Assembly: GCA_041694635.1 (NCBI GenBank)
Contig: JBDNHI010000012.1
Location: forward strand, 1-64,000
Length of the DNA stretch: 64,000 nucleotides
Origin: UBA969 sp041694635
GTDB taxonomy: Bacteria > Planctomycetota > Planctomycetia > Gemmatales > Gemmataceae
Direction: 5' to 3'
Each line of letters starts with the position of its first letter. Within the stretch, counting starts at the first letter, position 1. Positions 15,963 through 23,375 of this stretch are shown one piece after another. The translations under genes and the position numbers were made by a program. The notes beneath the pieces are model-generated. The model was not told the origin of the DNA and did no database searches. It saw only the letters and a list, made by a program, of their open reading frames with translations.

Positions 15963-17103
15963 TAATTTTTATATCTCCCGCGTGAATTTTTAACGAATCC
16001 GTCAGAACGGCGGGTTCATTAGGATTGGTACTACGATTGATAGGTAAAAGGAAATAGAGAAAAGGGTCGTTCGGATCAATAAGGTTCCCTTTCTTGTCAA
16101 AGGAGCCAATAAAATATGGATAAAAAAGAGTTGGGTCGAGCGGACCTTCTCCCCTAGCCAAATCGCTTGCAGTAATAATGCCGTGGGTAACTTTATAAAT
16201 TTTGATGCTTTCAATGTTAGTCTGAGGATTTTTGTCAGGATGTGCAAACTTCTTAGTGAGGTACAACGCAAAGGAACTTACCATTTTTTTTGAGTACTCG
16301 GTGGGTTCCTTGTACATAGAAGATTGAGACATAGTTCTGTTAAGTGGAAGAATCTGTGGCTGGTGAGCTAATCCTACAAGGTTGCGCTTTTGCAATCGTT
16401 CATCCCAATTATCCGGTGTTTGGTTGGTTGCCATATTGTGGCTTTCGGTGATCGAAAGCATACGCTGGTAATGCATTTGAATAGGGCTTTCCTCCCGACT
16501 AGGAATTTTGAACCAAAGGAAGCTGCCATCTTCATATTGAATTTTAGACCAAATCAAGGTAGGTGGCCCCGGTTCGGGAGAATAAAAATGGTAGGCATTA
16601 TTCATATAAGTAAAAGTGAGATAATGTCGGAAATAGAAAGCCCAAAGGTTGGTTGCTACCCAAGAAGCCGGTGCCCCAGGTGGTTCAAGAGAAGTAACAG
16701 CAGAAATAATACCAGCGAAATGAAATAAGAGTAGAAAAGCCGCTGTGATTTTTTTAGCCCCCAAAGGCAACAAAATAAATCCAGTTAAGCAAAAGGTCAC
16801 CATCGCAAAAATTCTAGAGGCTGTGATAAGAGAGTCCCAACTTTTATCCAAAGATAGGTTTATGAAACAAAAGGCCAAGCACAAACCAAAAGTAGCAAGG
16901 GCCAAAGATCCGTTAGAAATTTTGGATTTGTTGCGTTGATCGAATGCTAAGTTAAAGCCCGAAAGTACAAAAAGAAAGCCAAGGGAAATTAAAATCACAC
17001 GAAAAGTAACAAAAGAAGGTTCAATCTCGTTGCAACCAATAGCAACGAGCAAAAAAGCGATGCCTAGCAAAGTCCAAAACGAAAAAGATTGATTTAGAGT
17101 CAT
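15937..17103 (-). CDS. Membrane protein partner of the HTTM protein
   Basis: About 388 residues. Five or so transmembrane helices occupy the first 150 residues (e.g. FWTLLGIAFLLVAIGC, VILISLGFLFVLSGF, GLCLAFCFINLSL, MVTFCLTGFILL). A C-terminal soluble domain follows, beginning around NNAYHFYSPEPGPPTL; this NNAYHFYSPEPG-type motif I associate with planctomycetal proteins encoded beside HTTM genes. I chose ATG 17103 because AGAGG lies about 8 nt upstream; an in-frame ATG at 17124 lacks a Shine-Dalgarno. No catalytic motif was recognised. The pair may modify or handle exported proteins or lipids, which is inference only. Confidence 0.75.
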   Translation of the reverse strand: MTLNQSFSFWTLLGIAFLLVAIGCNEIEPSFVTFRVILISLGFLFVLSGFNLAFDQRNKSKISNGSLALATFGLCLAFCFINLSLDKSWDSLITASRIFAMVTFCLTGFILLPLGAKKITAAFLLLFHFAGIISAVTSLEPPGAPASWVATNLWAFYFRHYLTFTYMNNAYHFYSPEPGPPTLIWSKIQYEDGSFLWFKIPSREESPIQMHYQRMLSITESHNMATNQTPDNWDERLQKRNLVGLAHQPQILPLNRTMSQSSMYKEPTEYSKKMVSSFALYLTKKFAHPDKNPQTNIESIKIYKVTHGIITASDLARGEGPLDPTLFYPYFIGSFDKKGNLIDPNDPFLYFLLPINRSTNPNEPAVLTDSLKIHAGDIKINAGKEGDN

Positions 17104-17621
17104 AAACAAGACCTCTGTGTTCATTTAAACGATGAGCGTTATTAAATCAATTACTAAAGCAAGTAGGGAAATCTTGCAATAAAGGTTTAGCGGTAAGCAT
17201 AAAATAAACCATAAAGGTGGAATAATTTCAAATCCACAAGAAAGTAGTATCTTTTTGTTCACTAATATCATTGTAAAAACAAAAACTTTTTATGCCAATA
17301 CCAAAAACTGTTAACCATTACCCTATAACAGTTTGCCTATTTCGTAAAATTTATGCAACCGTCAAAATCGTTAATTATTATCTATTTTGCTTGCCAACAA
17401 CTTTTTGCCTTCTAATATCTCAAAACCGAACCGTATCGGTCTACCATCTCTTGGAATGGATTCCATTAGGTTTATCGTTGTGTATCAACAGATCGCTCAC
17501 TCCTTGAGTGGTAGGTAAGTTTTTGTTCCAGGATAATCGCTCTTGTGTTTCAAGGAAGAAACCTAGCCTGGGCTTTTTTTGGAAGCCATTAAGTTGGCCT
17601 TCCTTTATTCAGGAGGTTTTG
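17104..17621. other. 518-bp divergent intergenic region
   Basis: AT-rich spacer between the minus-strand membrane pair and the plus-strand Cys-rich gene, so it must carry both promoters. Only short inverted repeats are visible (ACCGA/TCGGT near 17429-17444, CACTC/GAGTG near 17499-17511). An in-frame GTG at 17508 is open into the next gene, but the encoded extension is not protein-like and the strong AGGAGG lies before 17622. I see no RNA gene here. Confidence 0.6.
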
Positions 17622-17918
17622 ATGCTAAGTTTCATTTTGGCTATTGGTTTAGGTCAAGCGGTTGCAGGTGCTGAATGTGCAGGGGGCGTTTGCCCTGCTT
17701 CCACCACAACTAGTTCTTGCGCTTCAGGAAATTGTTCTGTATCTTCTTCGGGAGGCAGATTATTTCGTCGGGGTAAATCTGGAAGCAGTACTGTTGCTCA
17801 AGCAGTAACCCCATCTGTAACCAAGGAAGAAAAGAAAACTGCGGAAGCACCTAAAGAATCTGAAGTTGTGGATTCTTCAAGCAGCCGTAAAAAATCTCTT
17901 TTTAGTTTTCGTAGATAA
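17622..17918 (+). CDS. Small exported Cys-rich protein
   Basis: 98 residues from the ATG at 17622, which has a perfect AGGAGG 6 nt upstream. The N-terminus MLSFILAIGLGQAVAGAEC is a short signal peptide. The mature N-terminus has four cysteines in CAGGVC and CASGNC pairs separated by a Ser/Thr-rich segment. The C-terminal part is Ser/Lys/Glu-rich and highly charged, with GGRLFRRGK and KKSLFSFRR motifs. No family with known function is recognised; the CxxxxC pairs suggest disulfides or metal binding. It is monocistronic with a terminator at 17979-18013. Confidence 0.8.
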   Translation: MLSFILAIGLGQAVAGAECAGGVCPASTTTSSCASGNCSVSSSGGRLFRRGKSGSSTVAQAVTPSVTKEEKKTAEAPKESEVVDSSSSRKKSLFSFRR

Positions 17919-17978
17919 GAACCACTTGTAGTGTCTGTGTTAATTATTTAACTAAGATGCTAAATGTGTTTAAACAGT

Positions 17979-18013
17979 AAGATATCCCTAGTTAATTCTA
18001 GGGTTATCTTTTT
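17979..18013 (+). terminator. Intrinsic terminator between Cys-rich gene and GDPD gene
   Basis: A 13-bp stem with one mismatch (AAGATATCCCTAG / CTAGGGTTATCTT), TTAATT loop, then a T-run (CTTTTT). It serves the plus-strand gene. It also overlaps the last codon of the minus-strand GDPD gene, so it may end both transcripts. Confidence 0.75.
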
Positions 18014-18878
18014 AAGTTTGCGAAGTTTGCCAACGCTGCATGGCTAAGGGATAATCTGTAGTGATGCCAAATACTCCCATACTGCGAAGCAAGTGCCATT
18101 CTATAAAAGAATTTGCAGTCCAAGGAAGAACTTTAAAACCTTGGTCGTTCATTTTGTTAACCAATGATTGGTTAATGCAATCGTATTTTGGGCAAAAAAA
18201 AGAAGCACCCGACTTAACAAGTTCTTTGATAAAATCGTTTTGAATTGTAGAGTCTGTAAGAAAACCTAAAGCACAATCAATCTGTATGCTTTTTGCTTGG
18301 TTTAAAATAGTATGGTCAAAAGACCTAAGCACAATTTTATCGTGCCAATCTCTTTTTGAGATAAGATGCTTAATCGACTTCAAAATAAATTCGCTATTAC
18401 ATTTCAGGTAAGGAAGTTGTTTGATTTCAAGATCTAGCACAAGTTTTTTAGCAGCGTTCTGTTGTGCCATAGTTTTTCCAGTTTCTTTTCCCATGACGCC
18501 CGCGTAAGCATCTACAAAATTGCAAAATTGGTCTAGAGTTGGGGGCGCCCAAAAAGAGAGTTGATGTTGTTTGCAAAAGACTTGAGATAACTGCCCAACA
18601 AAAAATTTCTGATCTGGAAACCTTTCATTTATTAAAGGCACGCTATCAAAAAATCTTTGGATAGGCTTAAGATTGAATTCGTTTACCCCATACATAACCT
18701 TGGAATTGGGAAGATGAAATCCGCTATCGTGAATTAACACAATTTCACCATCTGCACATAGGTGTAAGTCGGTCTCGATGGAGTCGACCAAAGAATCTAT
18801 AGCAAATTCAAAGGAAGAGAAAGTGTTTTCAGGGCAGTTCCCCCTAGCGCCCCGGTGACCTTGAATGTGGAGAAGCAT
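18012..18878 (-). CDS. Glycerophosphodiester phosphodiesterase
   Basis: A 288-residue GDPD-family TIM-barrel enzyme that hydrolyses glycerophosphodiesters to glycerol-3-phosphate and an alcohol. Key motifs are HRGARGNCPENT (catalytic His and Arg, Glu), SIETDLHLCADGEIVLIHD (metal-binding Glu/Asp and second His), and near the C-terminus LPWTANSFIEW and GITTDYP. There is no signal peptide, so it is cytoplasmic, of the UgpQ type. I used the ATG at 18878, with AGGAAT upstream, rather than a TTG one codon earlier. It starts 11 bp after recJ, so the two form an operon. Confidence 0.92.
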   Translation of the reverse strand: MLLHIQGHRGARGNCPENTFSSFEFAIDSLVDSIETDLHLCADGEIVLIHDSGFHLPNSKVMYGVNEFNLKPIQRFFDSVPLINERFPDQKFFVGQLSQVFCKQHQLSFWAPPTLDQFCNFVDAYAGVMGKETGKTMAQQNAAKKLVLDLEIKQLPYLKCNSEFILKSIKHLISKRDWHDKIVLRSFDHTILNQAKSIQIDCALGFLTDSTIQNDFIKELVKSGASFFCPKYDCINQSLVNKMNDQGFKVLPWTANSFIEWHLLRSMGVFGITTDYPLAMQRWQTSQT

Positions 18879-18889
18879 CAAATCAATTC

Positions 18890-20716
18890 CTATTCAAGGA
18901 TTGGATCTTTTAAAGGTTGAAAATCAACGACTTCTAAATTAACACTAGTAAAACCATTATACTCGTTGAGTTTAGGAGTAAAAACAAGAGAACAAACTCC
19001 GCCATTAGACATGAGTTCATCTTTTCTCTTACCCATACGAAAAGCAATGGCCCAAAGCTTGATATCACCTTGTGAAACCTGAAAACGGAGGTGAAGTCCG
19101 TCTGCGCCAACAAGTGAGGGTTCTAAGTTAATTTTGAGATTTGTAGCAAGATAGATGGGCTTTTTATTCCCCATCCCATAGGGTTCGAGTTGGTCAAGTT
19201 CTTTGACTAGTGAATGGGTAAGGGCCGAAAGTGGAACCTCTGCATCTAAAATCAAGTTAGCAGGCTTGGTACCATCAGGGAATTGTTCTCTTACCAAATC
19301 GCAGAGCTTTTTTCTTAGCAACGGAATATTCTCTTTTTCAATTTGTAACCCTACAGCGGCGGCGTGGCCTCCGCCTCTTACCAGAAGGGATTCACATTCT
19401 GAAAGAAGTTCGTTGAGCCGTACCATTCCACCCGACCTGCCAGATCCTGCCCAAATAGAACTTGATTCTTGTTCACCAAGCTCACCTTTTTGTACATCAG
19501 AAGGTATGGTTTCAGTAGGGGGCTTAACAGGTGGAGCAAGAACAATGCAGGGTTTGCCAAATTCTTCGACAATCCTGCCAGCAACGACGCCAACAATGCC
19601 AGGGTGCCAAGATTCCGCAGCAAGCACAAGAAAGGGATCATCATTGAACTCTACAGAACTTGCAAGTTCCTTAGCCTCGGAAAGAATTTGTCGTTCAATC
19701 CGTTGCCGTTGTTTATTCTGTTCACTTATAAACAAAGCAATTTCCTTGGCTTGGTCCGGTTTATTAGTGATTAAAAGGTCAACAACAAGCTGAGCACATC
19801 CAATCCTACCAGCAGCATTAAGCTTAGGGCCAAGGTTGAAGCCAATATCAGTAGAGGTAAGAAGTTTTTTATCGTTAAGATTACTTTCTTTAACCATTGC
19901 TTGAATGCCAAAATTTCCAGATTTAGTAAGCCTTTCTAACCCACTTCGAACCAAAATTCTATTCTCATCAAGTAAAGGAACAACATCAGCAACAATACCA
20001 AGAGAAGCAAGGCTTATAGCCTCTATCAAAAAATCGCGTAGAAAACTTTCTACTTTTGGACTTCCACTATGAAGAACCGCAATCATCCAAGCTAATTTTA
20101 GTGCAACCGCAGATCCCGAAAGATCGCCAAAGGGGTAAATACTTCCAGGCAAGCGGGGGTGAACAACAGCAGCAGCATCTGGAATGATAGATTTCATTTC
20201 GTGGTGGTCAGTGATGATCAATTCTAAGTTAAGGGACTTCGCGAGTTTAGCCTCCTCAATACTAGCAATGCCACAATCGACAGTAATAACTTGCTGAACG
20301 CCAGATTTAGCCAAATGAGAAAGTGCTGAACCATTAAGGCCATATCCTTCTTCAAGGCGTTTTGGAACATAGAAACGAGGAGTTCCTCCTAAGAGTCTCA
20401 AAAGCCTGATAAGAATAGCCGAGCCAGAAATACCGTCGGCATCATAATCGCCATAAATGCAAATAACTTTATTTTCCTTAAGAGCAGCAAGAATAAGTTT
20501 TGCAGCATCCAAATTTCCTGGAAGTAAAGCAGGGTCGTGCAACCCTTTTAAAACAGGGTTGAGAAATCGAAGTGCATCCTCTGCAGAATGGATACCTCTA
20601 TTAAGAAGAAGTTGAGCCACAACCGGAGAAATTCTGATTTTTTTTGCAAGGTTTAAACAGAGTTCAGAATTTGTTGACAGTAAAACCCATTTTTTTGAAG
20701 CTGCCAATACACACAC
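18890..20716 (-). CDS. recJ: Single-stranded-DNA-specific exonuclease RecJ
   Basis: RecJ is a 5'-3' ssDNA exonuclease used in recombination and mismatch repair. The 608-residue protein has the DHH phosphoesterase motifs in order: GDYDADGISG (about residue 87), TVDCGI, TDHHEM and VVHPR, then DIGFNLGPKLNAAGRIG, and the DHHA1 motif GRSGGMVRL...GGGHAAAVG near residue 470. The C-terminal OB-like domain is present. The annotated GTG at 20716 lies directly on the AAAGGA box; the TTG at 20707 (9 nt downstream) is better spaced and may be the real start. It leads the two-gene operon with GDPD. Confidence 0.95.
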   Translation of the reverse strand: MCVLAASKKWVLLSTNSELCLNLAKKIRISPVVAQLLLNRGIHSAEDALRFLNPVLKGLHDPALLPGNLDAAKLILAALKENKVICIYGDYDADGISGSAILIRLLRLLGGTPRFYVPKRLEEGYGLNGSALSHLAKSGVQQVITVDCGIASIEEAKLAKSLNLELIITDHHEMKSIIPDAAAVVHPRLPGSIYPFGDLSGSAVALKLAWMIAVLHSGSPKVESFLRDFLIEAISLASLGIVADVVPLLDENRILVRSGLERLTKSGNFGIQAMVKESNLNDKKLLTSTDIGFNLGPKLNAAGRIGCAQLVVDLLITNKPDQAKEIALFISEQNKQRQRIERQILSEAKELASSVEFNDDPFLVLAAESWHPGIVGVVAGRIVEEFGKPCIVLAPPVKPPTETIPSDVQKGELGEQESSSIWAGSGRSGGMVRLNELLSECESLLVRGGGHAAAVGLQIEKENIPLLRKKLCDLVREQFPDGTKPANLILDAEVPLSALTHSLVKELDQLEPYGMGNKKPIYLATNLKINLEPSLVGADGLHLRFQVSQGDIKLWAIAFRMGKRKDELMSNGGVCSLVFTPKLNEYNGFTSVNLEVVDFQPLKDPILE

Positions 20717-21480
20717 ATCCTTTAAATTCTAATTTTGCAAGGAATCAACAAGAGAGTTTAGCGGTTTAACGGCACTTAACAAGCTTGGAATAGAATCTTA
20801 CCTAAATTGACTTACCGTAATAATTAGAAAAAAGCGCAAGGCCGATCCCTCCTCTGCCGATATTTAAAATGTCACATAAACCACACAAGATTCGGTTTTG
20901 AGGAAATAGCGATGCTGAAGTTTACTTATTATGCATTTTTATCACTTTGCATCCTCTCAGGAATCTTTTACGGAAATTAAAAGAGAAAAACGAAGTTGAA
21001 GTAAAAGCAAAATAGGCAAGATGAGTAAAATGTTTCTTCCATATCTTTGAGCTGATATTACAAAAATGTTAATGATTTACCGATAAACTAATTGTTCTGA
21101 ATTGGCAATATGGGCAATAAAGAATAATTTAAGATCATTTTTAGTTTAAAAATTTATTCCAATTCAAATTCCACCTCTGATTTAGTCTCACCCAAACAAG
21201 TAGACCAAGGTTAAGATTTTTAAAATAATAAATCGACCATCTCTATTTTTAATAATCAGAAGTGTTGAATATGTATAAGTTTGTATTTTTATTTTGTTTG
21301 AGAATGTGCAATTCTCTCACATAAATTTTTTACAAAAAGCAATCAAAGAAAAAATCAAAATAGATAAGTTGGGTTAATTTAAAGCAAAAAGATCAAAATG
21401 CCAAAAATCCGCATAAGGCAAGTTATATAAAATACAAAGAAAATAGGATGAATAAAGTTTTTGCAAAAGTTATTTAAGAA
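20717..21480. other. AT-rich gene-poor gap
   Basis: About 760 bp of very AT-rich sequence between recJ and the Cys-rich repeat gene. It contains only very short frames: 20912-20980 (22 residues, hydrophobic) and near 21271 (17 residues, hydrophobic, starting MYKFVFLF). The two stretches look loosely alike, as if decayed duplicates of a signal-peptide-coding region. I see no tRNA, terminator or convincing gene. Confidence 0.5.
20912..20980 (+). CDS. Possible 22-residue hydrophobic peptide
   Basis: ATG preceded by GAGGAA at about 6-8 nt spacing. The frame encodes 22 residues (MLKFTYYAFLSLCILSGIFYGN) that form one hydrophobic helix. It could be a real small membrane peptide or the remnant of a signal peptide from a decayed exported gene. 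It has no neighbours on the same strand until 21670. Weak. Confidence 0.25.
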   Translation: MLKFTYYAFLSLCILSGIFYGN

Positions 21481-21669
21481 GGGCAAGACGGGTAGCCGAA
21501 TCATTATCCAGAGAGGTGCGAGGTCACTGTTCTTAGAGACATAAACAGGGGCTTTCACTTCGAGACGGATGAGGAACAGGGCAGGCAGAGGTCCACAAGC
21601 TCGGGCGGGATTGTCTCGCTGGGATGGGGCTTGTTGCCAATATATGTCTCTATATGGAGGTGTTGATAC
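21481..21669 (+). promoter_or_regulatory. GC-rich structured leader of the Cys-rich repeat gene
   Basis: This 190-bp stretch is clearly richer in G and C than the AT-rich gap before it. It contains a 10-bp complementary pair (21534-21543 with 21643-21652) enclosing a second pair, CGAGAC at 21561-21566 with GTCTCG at 21613-21618. This is consistent with a long structured 5' leader whose outer stem ends just before the GGAGG (21656-21660). Alternatively the region holds a small ncRNA. It matches no riboswitch I recognise. Confidence 0.4.
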
Positions 21670-22446
21670 GTGAACGCTGCTATTTTACTTTTGACCACGG
21701 CATGGGTTGCCGGTGCAGACGCTGCTCCCGCAGCAGCTCCTGCGGTCACATCCACAAGCACTTGTAATAGCTCATGCTGTGACAAGCCAAGTTTGTTGGA
21801 CAAACTTCGTGCAAGATTTGCAAAAGATTGCTGCGAAGCGCCAAAAGCTGAAGCTCCTAAAGTAGTGAAGTGCGAAAAGAAAGCCGATCCTTGCGATCCT
21901 TGCAAGGTAAGCATTCTGGATAAACTTCGTGCAAAGCTTCATAAGAACGATTGCGATGCACCAAAGTGCGAAGCTCCTAAAGTAGTGAAGTGCGAAAAGA
22001 AAGCCGACCCTTGCGATCCTTGCAAGGTAAGTATTCTAGACAAACTTCGCGCTAAGCTTCAAAAGAACGATTGCTGCGACGCACCAAAACCTAAGTGCGA
22101 AGCACCTAAGGTAGTAAAGTGCGAAAAGAAAGCTGAAGCTTGCGATCCTTGCAAAGTAAGTTTGTTGGACAAACTTCGTGCAAAGTTTGCAAAAGATTGC
22201 TGCGACGCACCAAAGTGCGAAGCACCTAAAGTAGTGAAGTGCGAAAAGAAAGCTGACCCTTGCGATCCTTGCAAAGTAAGCCTTCTCGACAAGCTTCGCG
22301 CCAAGCTTCATAAGAATGATTGTTGCGAATCCACGATAGAAGCAGCCCCTAAAGCAGCTCCTAAGGGTGCAGAAAAGTTGCCAGCAGGTAAGTCTGCTAG
22401 CCTTATCGTGCCAGTCCCCACCATTTCAGAAGTAAACGCTTTCTAA
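21670..22446 (+). CDS. Exported Cys-rich tandem-repeat protein
   Basis: 258 residues from a GTG start with GGAGG about 9 nt upstream; an in-frame TGA one codon earlier fixes the start. A short signal peptide (residues 1-18) leads into an Ala/Pro/Thr linker. Four full repeats of 40-43 residues and a partial fifth follow (about residues 42-220). Each has LLDKLRAKL/F plus KNDCC or KDCC, then an EAPKVVKCEKKADPCDPCKVS-type segment. Each repeat has four or five cysteines and many lysines. The pattern suggests amphipathic helix plus metal- or disulfide-linked knots in an envelope or secreted protein. No known family is recognised. A strong terminator follows. Confidence 0.85.
   Translation: MNAAILLLTTAWVAGADAAPAAAPAVTSTSTCNSSCCDKPSLLDKLRARFAKDCCEAPKAEAPKVVKCEKKADPCDPCKVSILDKLRAKLHKNDCDAPKCEAPKVVKCEKKADPCDPCKVSILDKLRAKLQKNDCCDAPKPKCEAPKVVKCEKKAEACDPCKVSLLDKLRAKFAKDCCDAPKCEAPKVVKCEKKADPCDPCKVSLLDKLRAKLHKNDCCESTIEAAPKAAPKGAEKLPAGKSASLIVPVPTISEVNAF
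21793..22329 (+). repeat. Intragenic tandem repeat, 120-129-bp units
   Basis: Units start at about 21793, 21913, 22033, 22162 and 22282 (partial). They are near-identical over long stretches at the DNA level, showing recent duplication or homogenisation. Unit 3 carries a 9-bp insertion, and all units stay in frame. Confidence 0.9.
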
Positions 22447-22571
22447 ATAAGAAAGTATCTTCGAGGTGTGGCAGGCAGGTGTGTTCACGAAAGTGAGCAA
22501 AAATGTTGGGCAAGGAAGATTTCAAAAATCGAATTGTCCTCGGCCTGTGTTTTCTGAAATCCTCAACCGCT

Positions 22572-22604
22572 AAGCCCCGCAAAGAAATTTGCGGGGCTTC
22601 TTTT
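22572..22604 (+). terminator. Strong intrinsic terminator
   Basis: A 12-bp perfect stem (AAGCCCCGCAAA / TTTGCGGGGCTT) with a GAAA tetraloop, followed by CTTTT. It ends the Cys-rich repeat transcript. On the other strand the A-rich arm could also end the converging ligase transcript, whose stop is at 22611. Confidence 0.92.
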
Positions 22605-22610
22605 ATTAAA

Positions 22611-23345
22611 TTAGCGCTTTAAATTCCAAAGTGGATTGTTGAATCGATCTTGCTGGTGGTATGAGATTCGAACCTTTTCTTGTTCGGTCCAAACCGAGGG
22701 AGAAAAAGTCCAGCTCAAAAATATTTCAAGTTCCCTAACGACGGCATCAGCAAGTTTATCAGCAAGAATAGAAATGTTAGTTAGTTCAAAAATACCAGGA
22801 AGAGAAGGAGTAAAAGGGCTTTGTGCTAGAAGAATGCCGCCATGTTGAATGATACTTCTTTTCTTTTTTCGCTGAGCACTCCCAACAATTTTTTTGCCAT
22901 TAATGCTTAAATCTTGCGGCGTTTGATGGTGGAAACAAAGCAGACGCGTAGGATCACTTCGCAGTTCCAAAAGGTTCATTGCCGTTGTGGTAACGCCCAT
23001 AGAAACTAAAGCCCGTTGAATCACAATATGCATTTTAGCTTGCCAGTGTGCGGTCTTTTGCCCCGCAATTTCTAAAGGTAAACCTAAAGCATAAGTCAAT
23101 TCGTGATGATGAACTAAAGCCTCTCCCCCTGTTGCCCTGCGTACCCAAGGAAGCCCACTCAAAAGAGTAGACCTAGACAACAAAGAGTATGGTTGAAAAT
23201 ACCCAAGGCTAACGGTGGGTTCATTCCAAGTGTAAAACCGAAGTGTGGGTGAACTTTGTTCAACAAGTTCTAGAACGAGCTCATCAGAGGCCATAGCTTG
23301 GGAACCACAGTTACACTCCAAAGGTAACAACCTGCAATCAATCAC
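22611..23345 (-). CDS. Lipoate/octanoate-protein ligase family protein
   Basis: A 244-residue protein of the biotin/lipoate A/B ligase fold (LplA/LipM type). It shows YTWNEPTVSLGYFQP, the RRATGGEALVHHHELTYAL motif (RRxTGG binding loop), and NGKKIVGSAQRKKKRSIIQHGGILL, which contains the catalytic Lys of the lipoate-binding loop. It lacks the long C-terminal accessory domain of E. coli LplA, so it resembles LipM/LplJ-sized enzymes. It sits 30 bp downstream of gcvPB, at the end of the glycine-cleavage cluster, so GcvH is the likely protein acceptor. Whether it uses free lipoate with ATP or octanoyl-ACP cannot be decided here. GTG start with AAAGGG upstream. Confidence 0.88.
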   Translation of the reverse strand: MIDCRLLPLECNCGSQAMASDELVLELVEQSSPTLRFYTWNEPTVSLGYFQPYSLLSRSTLLSGLPWVRRATGGEALVHHHELTYALGLPLEIAGQKTAHWQAKMHIVIQRALVSMGVTTTAMNLLELRSDPTRLLCFHHQTPQDLSINGKKIVGSAQRKKKRSIIQHGGILLAQSPFTPSLPGIFELTNISILADKLADAVVRELEIFLSWTFSPSVWTEQEKVRISYHQQDRFNNPLWNLKR

Positions 23346-23375
23346 CAGAAATTATCCCTTTGAAAAGGAATGAAA

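Noticed and set aside
21793..22329. Regular repeats that could look like a CRISPR array
   Set aside because: The units are long, in frame and lack unique spacers. They encode a protein repeat.
22660..22680. GATTCGAACC, similar to a tRNA T-arm
   Set aside because: It lies inside the ligase coding sequence and no acceptor or anticodon arm can be formed around it.
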